Of a DNA stretch of 64,000 bases, positions 36,791-51,599 are shown one piece after another (position 1 is the stretch's first letter; each line of letters begins with the position of its first letter). This DNA comes from Reticulitermes lucifugus. Its lineage: Eukaryota > Arthropoda > Insecta > Blattodea > Rhinotermitidae. The translations under genes and the position numbers were made by a program. The notes below the pieces were generated by a model. That model had not been told where the DNA came from. It worked only from the letters and a program-made list of their open reading frames with translations, and made no database searches. The DNA lies in assembly GCA_026260175.1 (NCBI GenBank), contig JAKCWW010001232.1:1-64000 (forward strand), read 5' to 3'.

Positions 36791-39700
36791 TAATAACGCT
36801 GCTATTTAAATTCCAAAATACTGCCCAGTCTAGAAGGGTTTTATGTTTTCAGTACCTATAAAACCATTTACGACCTACGGTGTACTGAGGTCGGCAACGT
36901 ATGAAGAACTAATGTTTCTACAGTGCAACGAGCCAGGCATTTATAGATTAAACAAAGTAACAGAATGTGATTTAAAATGGTACCGATAGATTGTTCCGAA
37001 ACGTGGGTAATAAATTACCATTCTACTCTGCGTAAAATCCCAAAACAGCGCAGATCTCAAAACGACGGATAGCAGCAGATGTGGAGAGTGTATAATTTAA
37101 TAAACAAGTCGTAAACAGGACTTTCTTTTCTTCATTTTTGACGTTTAGTTCCTTTTCATTTTGATTTCGCAAACAACCGATACGAAGGTTTCTAAGTATG
37201 AAAGTCATTATTTAAGTGACGTAGCCTACCTGGGTACAAAGCCAAAACTGTGTCAGTGCTGCCACATGTCATTCACTATAACATGCAAGAGATTTGTAGG
37301 ACACGTGCTGATAAAATTACCACAGTGTTGTGGCATGTCATCTAGCAGAAACCAGTCATATTACCACCAAACATAATAGGCGTATAATCAATTTGTGTGC
37401 AGCTGCCGAAATTTTCCGAATTAATCAACTCCTATTTATTCCTCCTAACATATCACGCGCAACAATATAATTAGGAACAAACACCATTATTTGAAATTGT
37501 GAGATTCGTGTTCGGCTCTGTAACTATCTTCTCAATTTTGTTGGCGAAAAACTTCAAACTTAAATATTTTTAATTTATATACCTGTTTTAAAGTTTGTAT
37601 GATTTAATTTCAGGTGTAGCTCTCAGGTAATACACTGGACTGTTATGTGTATACAATTTAAACATGAATTTTGCCTCATATTTTACGATTGTTATAAATG
37701 TGAGTAGATTACAAAAAGAAAACAGAAAATTACTGGATTCAGGTACTTCCTTTCCCTAAAGATTGCCACTATCACGTTGACTTAAGGTGAAAACAGTTTC
37801 AGAATATACTTATTCTGAAGCAGGAATTTTTACTATTCTTGAATGGGAGGCCAATTGGCAGTCTAAAACACAGTGATTATTGTGTTTACCACCAGGTTCA
37901 ATATTAAGAAATTCTGCATTTACACACAAAATATATTTTGTGTCTCATATTATGGTCATACAAACAACGATTATTTTCCAAAACGAAATTTACAGATTGG
38001 TCTTTGTAATGAAGACACATTTTCTGTGAGGTATACATAGAATTATTTAATGATTGCCATTAAAGTAATTTTGAAAATTTTAAAACATTTGCTTATATTT
38101 TGAGGATAGGGTTTTGGTATTGTTATATTGGGAACACAACAAATTCTGAACCATTCAACTGATGTTCATATGGACATCACAAAGGTTACATAATTCTCCA
38201 TGTTTTGATTTCTTACTTCCAGTAAAATCACTTGTGAAGTGGCAAATCTGACAACTATAATATTAAAAAATATGCAAATCTATTAAGTCTCTATTCTTAC
38301 AAAATTAATAATATGTTTGCTGCGAGGAAGTCACTCTCAGTTTTCATGATAATGCGAGGAACATGCAGCTAGTGGGAATCTTAAATGAGGTGCTCGAAAA
38401 TTTTATAAAGATATGTCACAAAGAAATCTTGTTTACCAAATGCTAGAATAGCAAATAACTGCTAACCTTGCTGTTATATCTGACAAATATAATACGTTTG
38501 TTAACAGACTGAATGGAAATTATGAAAAGATATACATAAACAAAATGTGTGATCAATAATTTATCGTTCTTGCGAACATTACCGTGCATATACAAACACG
38601 CGGAAGAAAGATGAATGTGGTTATTTCTCGCGAGAACACCTTGTTGACTTTGAAGGACTCGAAATTTGACACGAAATAATAAGTATCTCTTCGATCCGCC
38701 ATATAACATATAGCATGAAAGAGTAACAGATAGCGGGTTGTAAAAACAACCCCTTACAGCGTTACTGATATTTTCTTCCCAACGTATTCATTCCACACCT
38801 ACATTTTATTTTTTTGCTTTTGACAGTTGACAAGCGAACTTTGGGATTGTAGATGGCAGCAGAGAAAAATGGGACCTGTATACACGCCGTATAAAGTGCA
38901 GTGTCTCTAGAAGATCCAGATGTGCGAAGAAAGGCCGTTTTCATGAGTTTTTTAAGGTGAAAATTTATCTTCACCTTTGTCACATATAAAGGTCGTAAAC
39001 GTTAGGAAACTCTTCGCTTCTGCTTTGTTTTCTATGCGTTTTCCAGCAAGGGTGGCCAACCTCTTCGTAAATTTGTTTATAAACATTCCTGGAATACAAG
39101 TCTTAAGTTTCTTAATAAATTACAGTAAAAGATAAATTTTTTTTAGCTTGCTCTTAAATTGCTTAAATGTAACTGACAGTCTGCAGCAATTTAGGCCCAA
39201 AACTATGGAACTCAATCTTTAAGGGTACAAAAAGGGAATTCGAGAATAATCTATGAGGAATAAATACAGTCAATAATTAATAAGTAAGTGGAAGGATGAC
39301 TGGAGGATTGAACGAAAGAATGAAGAATAAAAGTGAATAGGTTAACAAATGAATTTATATGATTGCAACTACGGAAGAGCGAAGGAATAAATTAGTAAAT
39401 AAGGAAATGAAAAAATGGATATTTTTTCTCAGGGACTTACGCAGCACAGAGCATCACAGTAACAGCCAAAATAAGAAGAATTAAAACTTTTTGTATCTGT
39501 CACTGATTTACTTCTGCTCTTGGTTTTAATATCATTTCAGTCGGTTTTCACATATGACGACATATTTCCCGTTGCACAGAACACAGAAATATACGAATAG
39601 TTTATGAAAAGTACGTAAACGCGTACTAAAGTGTAAGATGTGAGACTTAAATGTAATTACGACATCAAATAGTTTAATAGGACTTGCTATTAACTTTACA

Positions 39701-42700
39701 AATACTTTTTGCCATAGAGACCGCCATGGAATCCAAAAGAATGGACAGTAGTTTGTGTATCAGAGAGAATTTTGAAAGGATGAAGATGATTTTTTATTGA
39801 AAATGACAAATGAAAAATTGTTATCAAAAAGATTAATAGAACAGAACTCAAGGCAAAAGAGCAATAGTTAAACGTTATAGAAAAGATACGAAAGAAGATG
39901 TTTCTTTTACAACATTTCAAACAGTATTTGGTTTATGTGACTTGGAAGTATCCGTTTAATATTAGAAACAGGTGTTAGGTTGTGGTAAAGGATGCGTGAG
40001 AATATTGTTTGTAGATCTAGACATAAAGGCTGCAAACTGCGAAAACTCCAATGTTAAGCATACATAGCCTTCTGTAAAATTTGACTCAAATAATGACTGT
40101 TTGAAAAACTTGTGCAACTCAGAGATGAAAATAGTACGTGTCACAAAATTGTCGTTTCTTCCAGTGGAATAATATAACTTTAAATGACTGATACTTGTGT
40201 ACACAGATGACGTTTTGCGGGCTCTGTGTGCAGCAGCTATTTTTTTGTCTGTGTTGTGGTTTACGGTTAGCTATATGAAAACAATACAGAGACAGAATGT
40301 GTAACTAACCCAGCACCATGATGAGATTTGACCACATAATCATACAGTGATATTACTTGTTTGTGAAACATAATTTGGAAAGGTATCGGTGTGTTTGTGT
40401 GTGAGGATGATTAGGTTGGTACAATCAAAAGTTCGTGAACTTTGCCCCGTTGTTCCACCTGTCTCTATTGGTGGCTGTACGATACACACAGCCTTCTACG
40501 TTTTTCCTTTCCGTTGAAAAACATTTCTGCCAGAGGCTAAGATGCTGCTGGACACAATCCTAATACTTTTATTTGGATCCCCTTAAGGGCAGGTGTCTAA
40601 GGTGCTTTGAGGTAAGAAGTCAAACTTAGGTTCCTTCCAAAGGGCGTTCATTACGGTAAGAGAAACAGAAATGGCGGTAAAAATACAATATCGTTTGGTC
40701 CTTCTGTATATTTTCATAATTACAATTTAGAAACAAAATATTGCATGCATTTATCAAACGTACTATATTTATGTGTCATTTACAACAATACACAATGCTG
40801 ATATTTCTGAAATTATATTTACAAGATATGTTATCGGGGGTAATAAACACAGAATAATCTGGAATATAAATATATGTGGTTAAAAATTCTGTGACGTATG
40901 GGACTTTAATTTTCTACAACAATATTATATTTTAAAAATATTTTGTCTACACGCAAAATTTTAAATTTTTGTGATTTAATCTATGCTTTGGTAAGTATAT
41001 ATTATGGAAGAGCAAGCCGTTATATGATTTCATGTTATCAATAAAAACACACAACAGGACTTTCTTCCTCCAACGAGTACGGTAGCTGCATTGAGTGTGT
41101 ATAAAACATTAGCATGAAGGCAGCGTCTTTCAAAAATAAGATACTTTCCACTGCTCTGTTCCAACATAGAGAAGAGACAACCCCCATATATTTTGACACG
41201 TCTTATTGACCGTTCATTTCATAACATGTAGCTTTCCTCTCGTAATTATCAGGAACCAGAACGGAGATCAGAGAAGCTCTAGAAACACAATGGTGCTATC
41301 CACTATCGCATATTACTGTACAAAAGACACTCATAAGCTAATGTGTTGTCACTGTGGGCAGCCAGCTGATATTTATGGACGAAAGTTCCTCGCTGACAAG
41401 GAAGAATTTATCTTTCTTGGCATTCTGATTTTCCAGAATCGACCATCAAAATACCGCATTGTTTGAAACTTTAAAAGAGTTCTTTTAATCTTCTATAGAT
41501 AGTTTTCGACAGATCTTAAAATTACTGTCGACTAATTTTAACAAAATTGTGGCCAATTTAGTGTATTTTGGTATGACATTCACGTAGGGGTATTAATATC
41601 AATAGTAGTTAAAGTAGCATAATTTATGATTCTGAACTTTGATACTGGAATTGGTTGGCACAATCAGACTTTGGTTGAAATTGGACTACTGTTTATAGAA
41701 TATTCCAAAATAGACTTTGTCGCTGAGAAAATTTTAACGCCGCTTTAATACGAAATGAGAACCGATTTAAAATTAGTTTAAACCAGACAAAGCGTGTTTC
41801 TGCATCCTTCCCTTCGTCTCCGTGCATTTCAGCAGCCTGGCTCTCAATTCTATTGTTGCAGGCACGTGATAGTGTGTTGCAAGGTTTCCTCAGTAAGCAC
41901 TTGCCGGAGTAGATCGGACAACGTGGCAGATTTGGCTGCCCCCTCCTCCTCCTAATGATCATGTAATTTCACACCATGCAATTTTTCGTTGTGGACATCA
42001 TTCTAACACAGCAGCCGGGGGGCTTAGCATCATTGAGGCCGAACTTGAGAAGATAAATGACGACAAAAAGTTTTGAGCCGCCATTGTTAATTCCGTAGCT
42101 GAACGAATGTCAAAGGTGTACTGAAGAGGTGGCAGAAATTTCGGAAAACTTTTGTACTGCAGTATTCCTAAATACATTTCCTTATACTTATTCTTTTCTT
42201 CAGATAAAGCTAATTTTGGAACATTCTGTATAAAGATCTACAAGCTTTTCTGCGCGAATGTCGAGTTAACTAGCGCTTAACTGGACAACATTTACCGCAG
42301 CAAAAAATATTTCGAAAAAAGTTAGGTTAGAATAAGTTTCACATTAATACCCCACACTTTCTTTTTTTGTAATTCTTACAGTCTTCGAGATCATTAAAGA
42401 AAAGAAAGCGAAATAGCCAGAATTTCGTGATACGAGTATGTTTCCTGACTTGTTTATAAATAACTTTTGTGATGATTTGTAATAAATGGATCATATAATT
42501 GATGTGCAGAATCAACCCGTAGAATGAAAGTTGAAACTTATGTTGAAATGAAAGTTATTGGGACTTCCGAGTTGGGGTGGAATCTTATCCTACAACTCAA
42601 GTTTGGTTTATAAAAAGTCTCCTTGGGGTGACGAATGAAGATGGAACTTGGCCATCTGTTTCCACAACTAGACATGGAAGCGGACAAGCATTGTAATGGA

Positions 42701-43175
42701 TGATGATGGCTTAGACTGGAATGGTTTTTGATGCTCTTCATACAAAAAATTACAGAAGATATAAATTCAATATGCTGAATGGAAAAGATTTTTCTCTTTC
42801 TTTCGTATCTAAAGGCGTTACAGGTTTGTTTTAAGTGTGTCTAGAGATATTTCATAATTTCGAACTATCAACAAAATATATTTTGGCTTGTATTACTGTA
42901 CACTGTCTTCAGAGTAGTCTCGCTGAACTATTCAGTCTGACAGGAAGTTTTGCAAAGTCTCCTTGATCTACCTACGTCTTCTTCTTGTTCTGTCATATAA
43001 TCAGCAAAATGTCGCGCGTTTCTTCCTAGATTTATACGTAGCAGTTTACAGTAACAATGTTTTTCATTTTGTTTAAATTACACACATTTAAAAAATGTCG
43101 AATAACTCCACATAAGAGAGTCCTTCTTAATAAGCTAAGTGCTCTTCAACTAGTCAAATTTCATAAATTTTATGT
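36791..43175. other. Long AT-rich stretch without recognised gene
   Basis: No repeat family or coding region recognised. Open frames at 41206-41466 (+) and 41962-41693 (minus) are the most protein-like, but neither shows a known domain. A small palindrome AAAGTTCGTGAACTTT lies at 40428-40443. Confidence 0.4.
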
Positions 43176-43325
43176 AACCCGTAGGTTCATTGCCATATAG
43201 CCCTCCACGAGCCACCCTATTTCTTGAAGATGAATCTTAATATTATCCTCTAATCTACGCTTAGACCTTCCAAGTGGTCTCTTTCCCTCAAGATCCCACC
43301 AAAAGGCTGCGTACACCTGTAATCT
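43176..43325 (-). mobile_element. 3' end of the same LINE family as at 17.0 kb
   Basis: The minus strand reads LEGKRPLGR near 43296-43270, then DNIKIHLQEIGWL and MAMNLRV near 43190. Only this C-terminal piece remains. Confidence 0.65.
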
Positions 43326-46300
43326 CTCCCGTATCAATCACATGCCCTGTCCCTTAATTTTTCTTAATTTGATCACCCGAATAATATGTGATGAGGAGTA
43401 AAGGTCTTGAAACATTTGTTTAAGCCATCTTCTCCAGTCCCTTGTTACCCTCTCCCTTTTAGGCCAAAATATCTCCATCATCACCCTGTTTTCAAAAACC
43501 TTTATACTATGTTACGGCTTGATATATAGGCCTATAGCTATATAAGCCCTGTGCCTAGGCCTTGTGATAGGAAGTCGTATAGTAAAGACGAGAGCAGAGC
43601 TTATTTTAGACCTAAGCACCCGAAGGAGAGGAATCATCAAGTTTTGGAATCTGACCTTTCTCTCTTAGGGGAAAAAGCTATCTGTATGCTTCATGTGGAT
43701 TACTGGATAGGTAAAACTGACGGTCTCTTGCTTACGGTATAGCAAATGTTTTTAAAAAAATTGTATTTTAAATTGAAATCTAGGCTGCCAGTGCCAGGAG
43801 TGAGCCACTTTGCCCTCATCTGGCTGGCACTGCTGTTCTCTAAACAAAAACATTTTTGTGGTTAAAACATCAAGCCAGACAGACATACGTGATTTACAAA
43901 CTGAATTGGGAGTAAGCTTCAAACCTTTCTGTAATCCGCCTCCCGTCACCTCGGAACAACATTCCGAATCTGGGTACCTATATAACGTTTTCACAGCCCA
44001 GTGAATCCGAAAGCGATAAATTTCCAATCCTACAGAGCACTTGAATTTGTTCTACTACTTACTAAAATATTTTCGTTTCTTAAATTATTAAAAGCTTTCA
44101 TTAAATTTTGCTGCCGAAATTGTATGGAATCGGAGTTGACAGTTTTAAAATTGCAGATCTTAATGTTAGGAATTTTATCACCCTTTCCTGTCAAATACAT
44201 ATGTACAACTCACTTTGGCTTCTTTATCAAAGAATGTAACTGTTTTTACACTAAAATTCATAGACCCGTAAAAGCACTCTTATTATTGCTGGAATAAATT
44301 GGCCCTTATTACAGCCTGGAAGTGACAGAATATTGTGCTGTCGCTTTTGAATGTTTGAAAATCAAATGAGGGTCCGAGTCCATTGATGTTAGTTAAGGAA
44401 ATAAAACATCGATAATTTGGGCCCGCATATGTTCCCTGTAGTAACGCTTGAGCAAATTTCACAAATTGTTATTAGATATAACACCAGTACGGCTACAGTT
44501 GTCTCATAATGAACAATATTCACATTGCGGTGGTGAAAACTTTTTAATGGAAATGAAACAGGGAACACTAGTGGCAACAGATTGGAAATTGTGGCTGCTA
44601 ATAATTGTTGAGGAAATAAGCAACATTTTTAGAGTAAACATTAGTAAACTTCAAGATGATATTAGTTATATCGTGGCTAAATTTTATATATGTATATATT
44701 ATATATATTGTGTACAAATATCAAATATTTTCATAACTATTAGAATTATCTCCATAACTTGTATGCTTACGCATGTACTTATGCGTGTACGCATGCATGT
44801 GTTCACGTACGTATGTGTGTGTGCATGTTTGTATGTATATATGTATGTGTCTATATTTTTATGTGTGTAAATCATAAACAAATCTAACACCTCCATGTGA
44901 AACATGTTCATGTGTTAATACTTTTAAATATAGTGTTTGTGATAAACCTTGAGAATCCATGTGACAAAGGCAATCGTGATCAGTGCTGTTCGATTGTGTG
45001 AGGAATTTGTCACCAGATTTTAGAATTTTTATTATATGTATATTCGTAGTTCCTGACAGCCTTTCCACAAAGATCATGCATTTGAAGAAAGACATGTTGC
45101 ATTAGCTTTTTCCGTCAGCGTAAGTCTACTGACATGTGGACAATTCTTGGAAGTCACAGAATTATAACTATACTTTTGTAACATCTACATATAAACACAC
45201 CATCAATTTATTTTGCAGAATATCTAGTTAAAGAGTAACGCATAATGCTTTCGAATTATGAGTCAGTATAGTAGCGAACCACGTATTGGAAGTTTAATAT
45301 TCGGTTCCTGTTTGCAGCAGTTTTTGCCATTTGTCACCGTGTTCAGGGCTTCTTTCAGCCCAAATAATCCTCTTATCCAGTGAGTAGAGCGGGGTTCTTC
45401 CCGTGAGGTTAGAAGCGGTCGGATTTTTAAGTCGGAGAATCATCTCCATCCAGCAACATCTGTCTTTCTTCTTTGTTTCTTTAATTTTCTCTTTCATTAT
45501 TACTTTCGGATTGTTTTTCCCTCTTTGTTCTTTATTTTCATTTGTCCTTCCCTTCAGATTTTATTTCTTTCTCTTTCTTTCCTCTCTTATTTTCTGGCCT
45601 TCACTTTTCCCTCGCTATTTCTAGTTTCCTTTTCTTCTGTCCTTTCTTTTCTTCCCTCTGCTGTTTCTTCTTTCTCTTTTCTTCATCGTTTCTTCATCTA
45701 CTCCTTCCATTGTTTCTCTATGCCCTCTTGGCATCGGGCGAGAAAACCCGTGACCTTACCGTCCGGTCTTGTCTTCAAACGACGGGGAATTCATTATTTC
45801 TCATTCTCAAATTATGTCTTAAAAGGAAGGGTGTTGTGGAGAGTATATGAGTAAGAAGTAGAGGGGAGTCATGGTGAGGGTTCAGCTGGGCTAAATTACT
45901 CAATGATTACTAGAAAAGAAACCTTAATTTCCGTTTCTAGAACGATGCAATTTCCTGTAATTTCACCATCAGAAAACGAGTTTAAAGGAAAAGCAATTGG
46001 GAAAAACTCTTGGTATATTAAATGTAACGTCTTGCTTTCGTAAACGTTCATGCTAATGGTCTCAAATTCATAAAGAAACATAATGCTGTAAGTGCCCGCC
46101 TCTCTCTCGCTCTATCTATATATACATATGAACTAAGAGTTGAAATTCTGTCGTTATGCTCTTCCCCCGCAATAATTTATTTTTGTAAACACGATTACCA
46201 AATGATAACGACTGCAGAAAACAATTTCTCATCACGAAGTCTAGAGGTACCTATGTTTTGGTAGGTACTGCAACCTCAACCCTTTCCTCTGAAGGTAGCT

Positions 46301-47866
46301 ACAAAGTTTATAGTGATTAGCAATTAATAGTTATTAAATATCTATTTACGTTTTAAAGTTAAAATTTTTCGTTTACATGGTAAGATAATATGAGCTACAG
46401 AGAAGCTCTATATGTTGATAGATGTTCTTCGCACGAAAACACCGACAGTAAGATTGGAAAATTACTACTGTCCGATCGGGAATTCTTGCCGTTTGTTCCA
46501 AAACTTGAAAATACTCGTAGTATGTTAATTTTCCTGAAGTCACACTGAGTGTTTCCAAGAGGAAATTCGTTGGACATTGCGTAGACCAAGTGTCACTCTT
46601 AACACTAATATGATTTATTTGTACCACTAATTGCACTATCTCTTAACTGCCTAGCTACAGGATAATTCATTTTACCCGTTCAAACAACCGTACAGCTTGG
46701 TTGAACTTTGGCTGCTGCCTGCGATACGCTGAAAGACAAACACCATCAATTATAAAGTCTTGTAAGTTTTCATGCTTTCATTGCGATGTTGTTAAGGCTG
46801 ACGTCCTACAGATTTTGACATCGCACAGTTCTCTACGTATACAGTGAGGTTTCGGAGGAAAATATTGCCTCGATCTTCAGGATGAAAGGAATGAATCCAA
46901 GTCGGTATTTTCCTGTGGATGAAAATTAGTCACTCTTACATTCTTTAGTACAGGAATCACTTTATACGTCAAATTTCCCCTATATGAATTTCAACTATTT
47001 TTGCATTTCGATAGTGAGGTATAAGAGATGAGCTTCTTACGCCAACTTTCATGTGTAAATTTCTTCATGGTTTTTGACAACATACGTGAGTGTATTAATT
47101 ACTTGTTAAGCCTCGTGTTGCAGATTAAAGTGTCGAGTACTTTTTGTATTGTATAGTGTTTTGTAAAAATATGTAACATTTTAAACACTATAGTCTCAAA
47201 GCCATTATTTGGGATAACTGTTCGTTTCATGAAATCATTCATTGAAAAGAAAAAACATATCTCCCTAGAAGAAACGTTTATTATTCCAGTACATATACAT
47301 GCATGTATGTATGTGTGTGTTTGTGTATGGAAATCACAGGTATCTGTAATCAACACGATGATACTTTATCAATTTTAAGGAGGAGATAAATTTATTTGTT
47401 CCAGTGTATAGTCAAAAGTCAATACTTCGTGCTCCCGCCTTAAGGTCTACGCGATAAACAACGGGCTTTTGGTAAAGCTTCCACACAATTTTATCTAGGT
47501 GTAATAATAATGAATTGTACTAGAGAAAACTGCTGACAGGGAAGATGTACCATGTTGTGCTGTAAAATACACAGATATTTTTCTCTCGACTTGTCTAGTG
47601 CACCGGGTTGTGAGTGGGTTGGCTGCAGTAGAAGTTAGGGACAGGCTAGACTGTCCAGCAAGCAAACTGTGAGTGGTCCTGCAGTTTCACACGGACACAC
47701 ACGGTAGCTAACATCCTTTAAGCTGACACTAAATCTGGCGAGGTACACGTCTGGAAAACGTGCGACATAAAACACTCCCCAGACAAATCTACATCACGTC
47801 TGTTCCTATAGAACGAACGAGCTGTAGAAGAGCGTTCTTTTGGTAATGGTTTTAGCCTTATGCGAA
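43326..47866. other. No gene recognised; GTAT-rich microsatellite
   Basis: GT/GTAT-rich tract at 44760-44870. The 140-codon frame at 44448-44870 ends in this tract and has no recognised domain. Pyrimidine-rich DNA at 45460-45720 gives overlapping Phe/Ser-rich frames on the + strand that are low-complexity artefacts. Confidence 0.4.
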
Positions 47867-47951
47867 TATACAGAGTATACACAAAAGAATGGTGCGGTTT
47901 CCCTTTATTCACCATTGAAACCGCACCATTATTTTGTGTATACCCTGTATA
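47867..47951. mobile_element. Small MITE / hairpin, 35-bp arms
   Basis: Left arm 47867-47901 (ending GGTGCGGTTTC) and right arm 47917-47951 (starting GAAACCGCACC) are inverted, with a 15-base loop. GGGTGTTCC follows immediately at 47956-47964, a sequence often found at ends of insect transposon-derived repeats. Confidence 0.7.
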
Positions 47952-49365
47952 TACTGGGTGTTCCAAGTTTGTATGTCATACGATCTTGATAAAATTAGGT
48001 ATCAAGTTGTGGACATTTGTGAAAATATTTTAGGTGCTCAGATAATCACAAAATATTTTGTTACTAAGAAAAACCTAATTCATTACTAGGTTTTTTTTAT
48101 AAATTTTCAGACACTGATAGCGAGTATTCATCCGGTGATAGTCTATAGGTTTTGACACTTTTTAAGTTGTAAGTCGACCCCAAAGTTGATGTGTCTCCAT
48201 AGACATACGTGTACCAACCCTGAATATGGAGGCGACTTACAGAATCCCATGGTGCATACTGAGAAGATCATCATCTGAATCATTGCTGCTGTCACAAGAG
48301 ATCATACCTCATTTCTATTCTGACAAAGCTGAAATCATTTTATAGCCTCACACGTAATTATCTAAGAGCAGTTTTACGTAATTATTTTGTCACATAGGCC
48401 TATGTTTCTCAGGCAGTCTCTACCTTCGAGTACCGCATAACTGTGATTGAAACGGGAAACATGAAGAGGAATTTCAATAATGTATGAACAGAAAGTGTTC
48501 TCCAGGTCTGCTGATGAAACTGAATTTAATAATGGAGGTGAAATATCAGTAACTTTTAAGCGAAGGTAGTTGGTACCGTAGTTTGAAGTAGACCGAGAGA
48601 AAGTTTGCGATACAGTTCATGTACCCTAATTGCATTTTCGAGGTTAATAAGTTACAATACAATGACTACCTCTGTACCTTTATCAATTCATAACTTAGCG
48701 TTTGGAAACATCGTTGCTAGTTTCCAATAAAATTAGAAAGTATAAAAAGAGACCGTCCTTTCACGTAACTAGCTGCATGGGGCAGATATTTTATTGAGAA
48801 GCTATATTTTTCAGTTAGTAAAATATTCCCCCCCCCCCAATTATTACGGAACCCAAAGTTCTGTTACGGTCTACAGAACAACCTGACGATGAATAGAATT
48901 CCGATTAAGCTGAAAGTAGCTCAAACCTTTATGTATTATTTTACTACGACCCATCTTTACATTGTTCTCCAACTTCAGCCAGCTTCTTCAAATGACTTCT
49001 TCCTTTCAGGATTTCCCAAAAAAAACTTTTTATGCGTCTATAATTTCCTCATATGTTCAGCAAGTCCCGCCCTTCTAATTTCCTTTGATTTGCAAACCTT
49101 TCAAATCCTAACGTATTAGCATCTTTCTCTAAGAAAGTACTGAAATCGTAACTTTTCTAATAGTTTTTGCCTCTACTTTCCAAATACGTGCATTTCTCCC
49201 GCTTGATAATTGTTAAACCTTTAAAGGCCAGCGGTAACTATGTGTACCGCATTCTGTAATATTAAGAAATTCTACGCTCTTCTACAGAAGTTAAGATTAT
49301 TTACGTATTTCGTACGATTCTCACAATAAATACCGATTATGTGTCTAAACGTCAGTAAAGGGTCA
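47952..49365. other. No gene recognised
   Basis: A C-run lies near 48829-48838. Small inverted repeat AAACCTAATTCATTACTAGG near 48069. Nothing coding. Confidence 0.4.
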
Positions 49366-49917
49366 GTCTTTATATAGATATGGAATATGTTCCGTGTGAG
49401 GTCTTTATATAGACATGGAATATGTTCCGTGTGAGGTATTTATATAGACATGGAATATGTTCCGTGTGAGATCTTTATATATACATGGAATATGTTCCGT
49501 GTGAGGTCTTTATATAGACATGGAATACGTTCCGTGCGAGGTCTTTATATAGACATGGAATATGTTCCGTGTGAGGTCTTTATATAGACATGGAATATGT
49601 TCCGTGTGAGGATTTTATATAGACATGGAATATGTTCCGTGTGAGGTCTTTATATAGATATGGAATATGTTCCGTGTAAGGTCTTTATATAGACATGGAA
49701 TATATTCCGTGTGAGGTCTTTATATAGACATGGAATATGTTCAGTGTGAAGTCTTTATATAGACATGGAATATGTTCCGTGTGAGGTATTTATATAGACA
49801 TGGAATATGTTCCGTGTGAGGTCTTTATATAGACATGGAATATGTTCCGTGTGAGATCTTTATATTGACATGGAATATGTTCAGTGTGAAGTCTTTATAT
49901 AGACATGGAATATGTTC
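49366..49917. repeat. 35-bp minisatellite, about 16 copies
   Basis: The unit is GTCTTTATATAGACATGGAA followed by TATGTTCCGTGTGAG. Most copies differ at one or two positions, so the array is young and homogeneous. Confidence 0.97.
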
Positions 49918-50541
49918 CCCGTGACACAGGTACCGAATTCTTACAGGCACTTCTTGCTATTTCATAAAACTCCGTATTTGTTCCTTTTCATCTGCTTGCC
50001 TGTAGACAAAAGGAGTCGGCTTTATCTCAGTGAGAACATTCACATAATTGGCTTTGTGATATGTTTGATATTTGTCATTCTGACACGCTGAAGTGTTAAG
50101 AACTTTCCCCGAGACTGGACCAGAAGCAGGCACGCACTTTCTAACGGGACGACAGATACTGTCTCCGAAATTTTGTGGGGGGATTTTAGTCTGAGAAGCT
50201 ATTTAAATCTGTCATGACGGTAAGGGAAGCCTTCATCAGGAAAAAAAAATCCGTCATAGCGTGAGTCTGGTCAATGACGTTTCTTTCAAAGTTTATTAAT
50301 TTGTGAAAATGCACTTACATTACGTCACATTTCTTAAAGGCGTAACCGTACGTGAAGTACACGGACTACCGTATATTTGTATTTGCTTACAGACTATAAC
50401 GGCGTAGGCTTCATTTAATTTTAGACCCTAAGGCTTCATGTTGCATTATACATGCAGTTTCCGTTGAAATTATATTTATTTACTATCAAGCAGCAACAAT
50501 AAGGCTTTCCTTAGAGATTGTAACACGTTCACATGCGTTAC
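49918..50541. other. No gene recognised
   Basis: Nothing coding or repeated seen. Confidence 0.4.
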
Positions 50542-50850
50542 GGGTTACGCGGTGGCGCAGTTGGTTGAGGCACTGCGCTAAAACCCGGAAGGTATCGGGT
50601 TCGATTCCCGATGGGGTCATTTGAATTTTTCATAGACTTAAACCTTCCTGCCGCACTATGGTCTTGGGGTCGACTCAGCCTCTAACAGAAATGAGTAACA
50701 GGGGTATCTCCTGGGAGATAAAGGTGGTCGGTGCGCAGGGCTGACAACATTGCCACCTGCCCTTGACGATTTTATAGAAATTCTGGGAGCCTCAACTTCC
50801 TGGAGCACTCAGGGCTTGTCCAGGGCTGTACAGGGATAGCTTTACCTCTT
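50542..50850 (+). repeat. Complete tRNA-derived SINE
   Basis: Box A TGGCGCAGTTGG (50553-50564) and box B GGTTCGATTCC (50598-50608). The body matches 18137-18342, with the central GGGAGATAAAGGTGGTCGGT and CTGACAACATTGCCACC block, and ends at TACCTCTTTTA. This is the one copy in its family with a head. Confidence 0.85.
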
Positions 50851-51044
50851 TTACATACGTTACAAGGAACTTGTTTGTTGCATATTGGTATTTCGATATT
50901 ATGGCTTTCAACTTTCAGGTAATATACACATACTTGAGGGAGTACTGAACAGATGTAGGTTATCTAAATCACGTAATATTTGGACCGTAATGGCTTATAT
51001 GGTCTATAATAATATAAACAAAAAGTAGACGACTCATTTAGTCT

Positions 51045-51125
51045 GAGGTATGACTCCACGTCACTGAGTAATTTTTCCGACGTTTCGAAGGAACATGATG
51101 CTTCCTTCTTAAAAAATATGGAGTC
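51045..51125 (-). ncRNA. Decayed hammerhead-like motif (minus strand)
   Basis: On the minus strand, GAAGGAA and TTCCTTC (51110-51104 with 51093-51087 approximately) form a perfect stem II, followed by CGAAACGTC ending near 51079. The CTGAAGA box has become TTTAAGA, which should abolish activity. Confidence 0.4.
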
Positions 51126-51599
51126 CTTAACCACACCGCCATGAAAAACTTAATATCACACAACATTCAAGCAGAGGTAATTAGTTCATATTCTTATAAT
51201 GCTAAGTTTATTCACCCCTTTACTTACACACTTTCTTAAATGTTACTTTTTACTTGCAGGTTTGTCGAATTTTAGAATAATAACTTACATTTTGCACTGC
51301 AGTGCGACTTTGCGTGTTGTCACAACCGAGTTCCACTGAGAACCATAACGAAATTAATTTTCTTGAACACTTGACAAATAATTTGAGCCAAATTTGTTTG
51401 TTTACATATAAGTAATTATTTACTTCCTTCTCATCTCTATTTTCTCCTGCATTTGTTTTTCCAATTTTAGTGCCCCGGTTAAAACGCCAGATGTTCTGCA
51501 AGAGTACTTCCGAAAGTTTGAAACACCTGAACACATTAACAACAAGTTAAATTACAAAGGTCCCTTTGACACAAATTTATATCTGTATAACTTACAGAG

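Noticed and set aside
44448-44870. 140-codon frame, longest uninterrupted frame outside the receptor exon
   Set aside because: Ends in a GT/GTAT microsatellite; no domain or splice context recognised.
45403-45854. Overlapping 73-109 codon frames rich in Phe and Ser
   Set aside because: Pyrimidine-rich low-complexity DNA; no domain.
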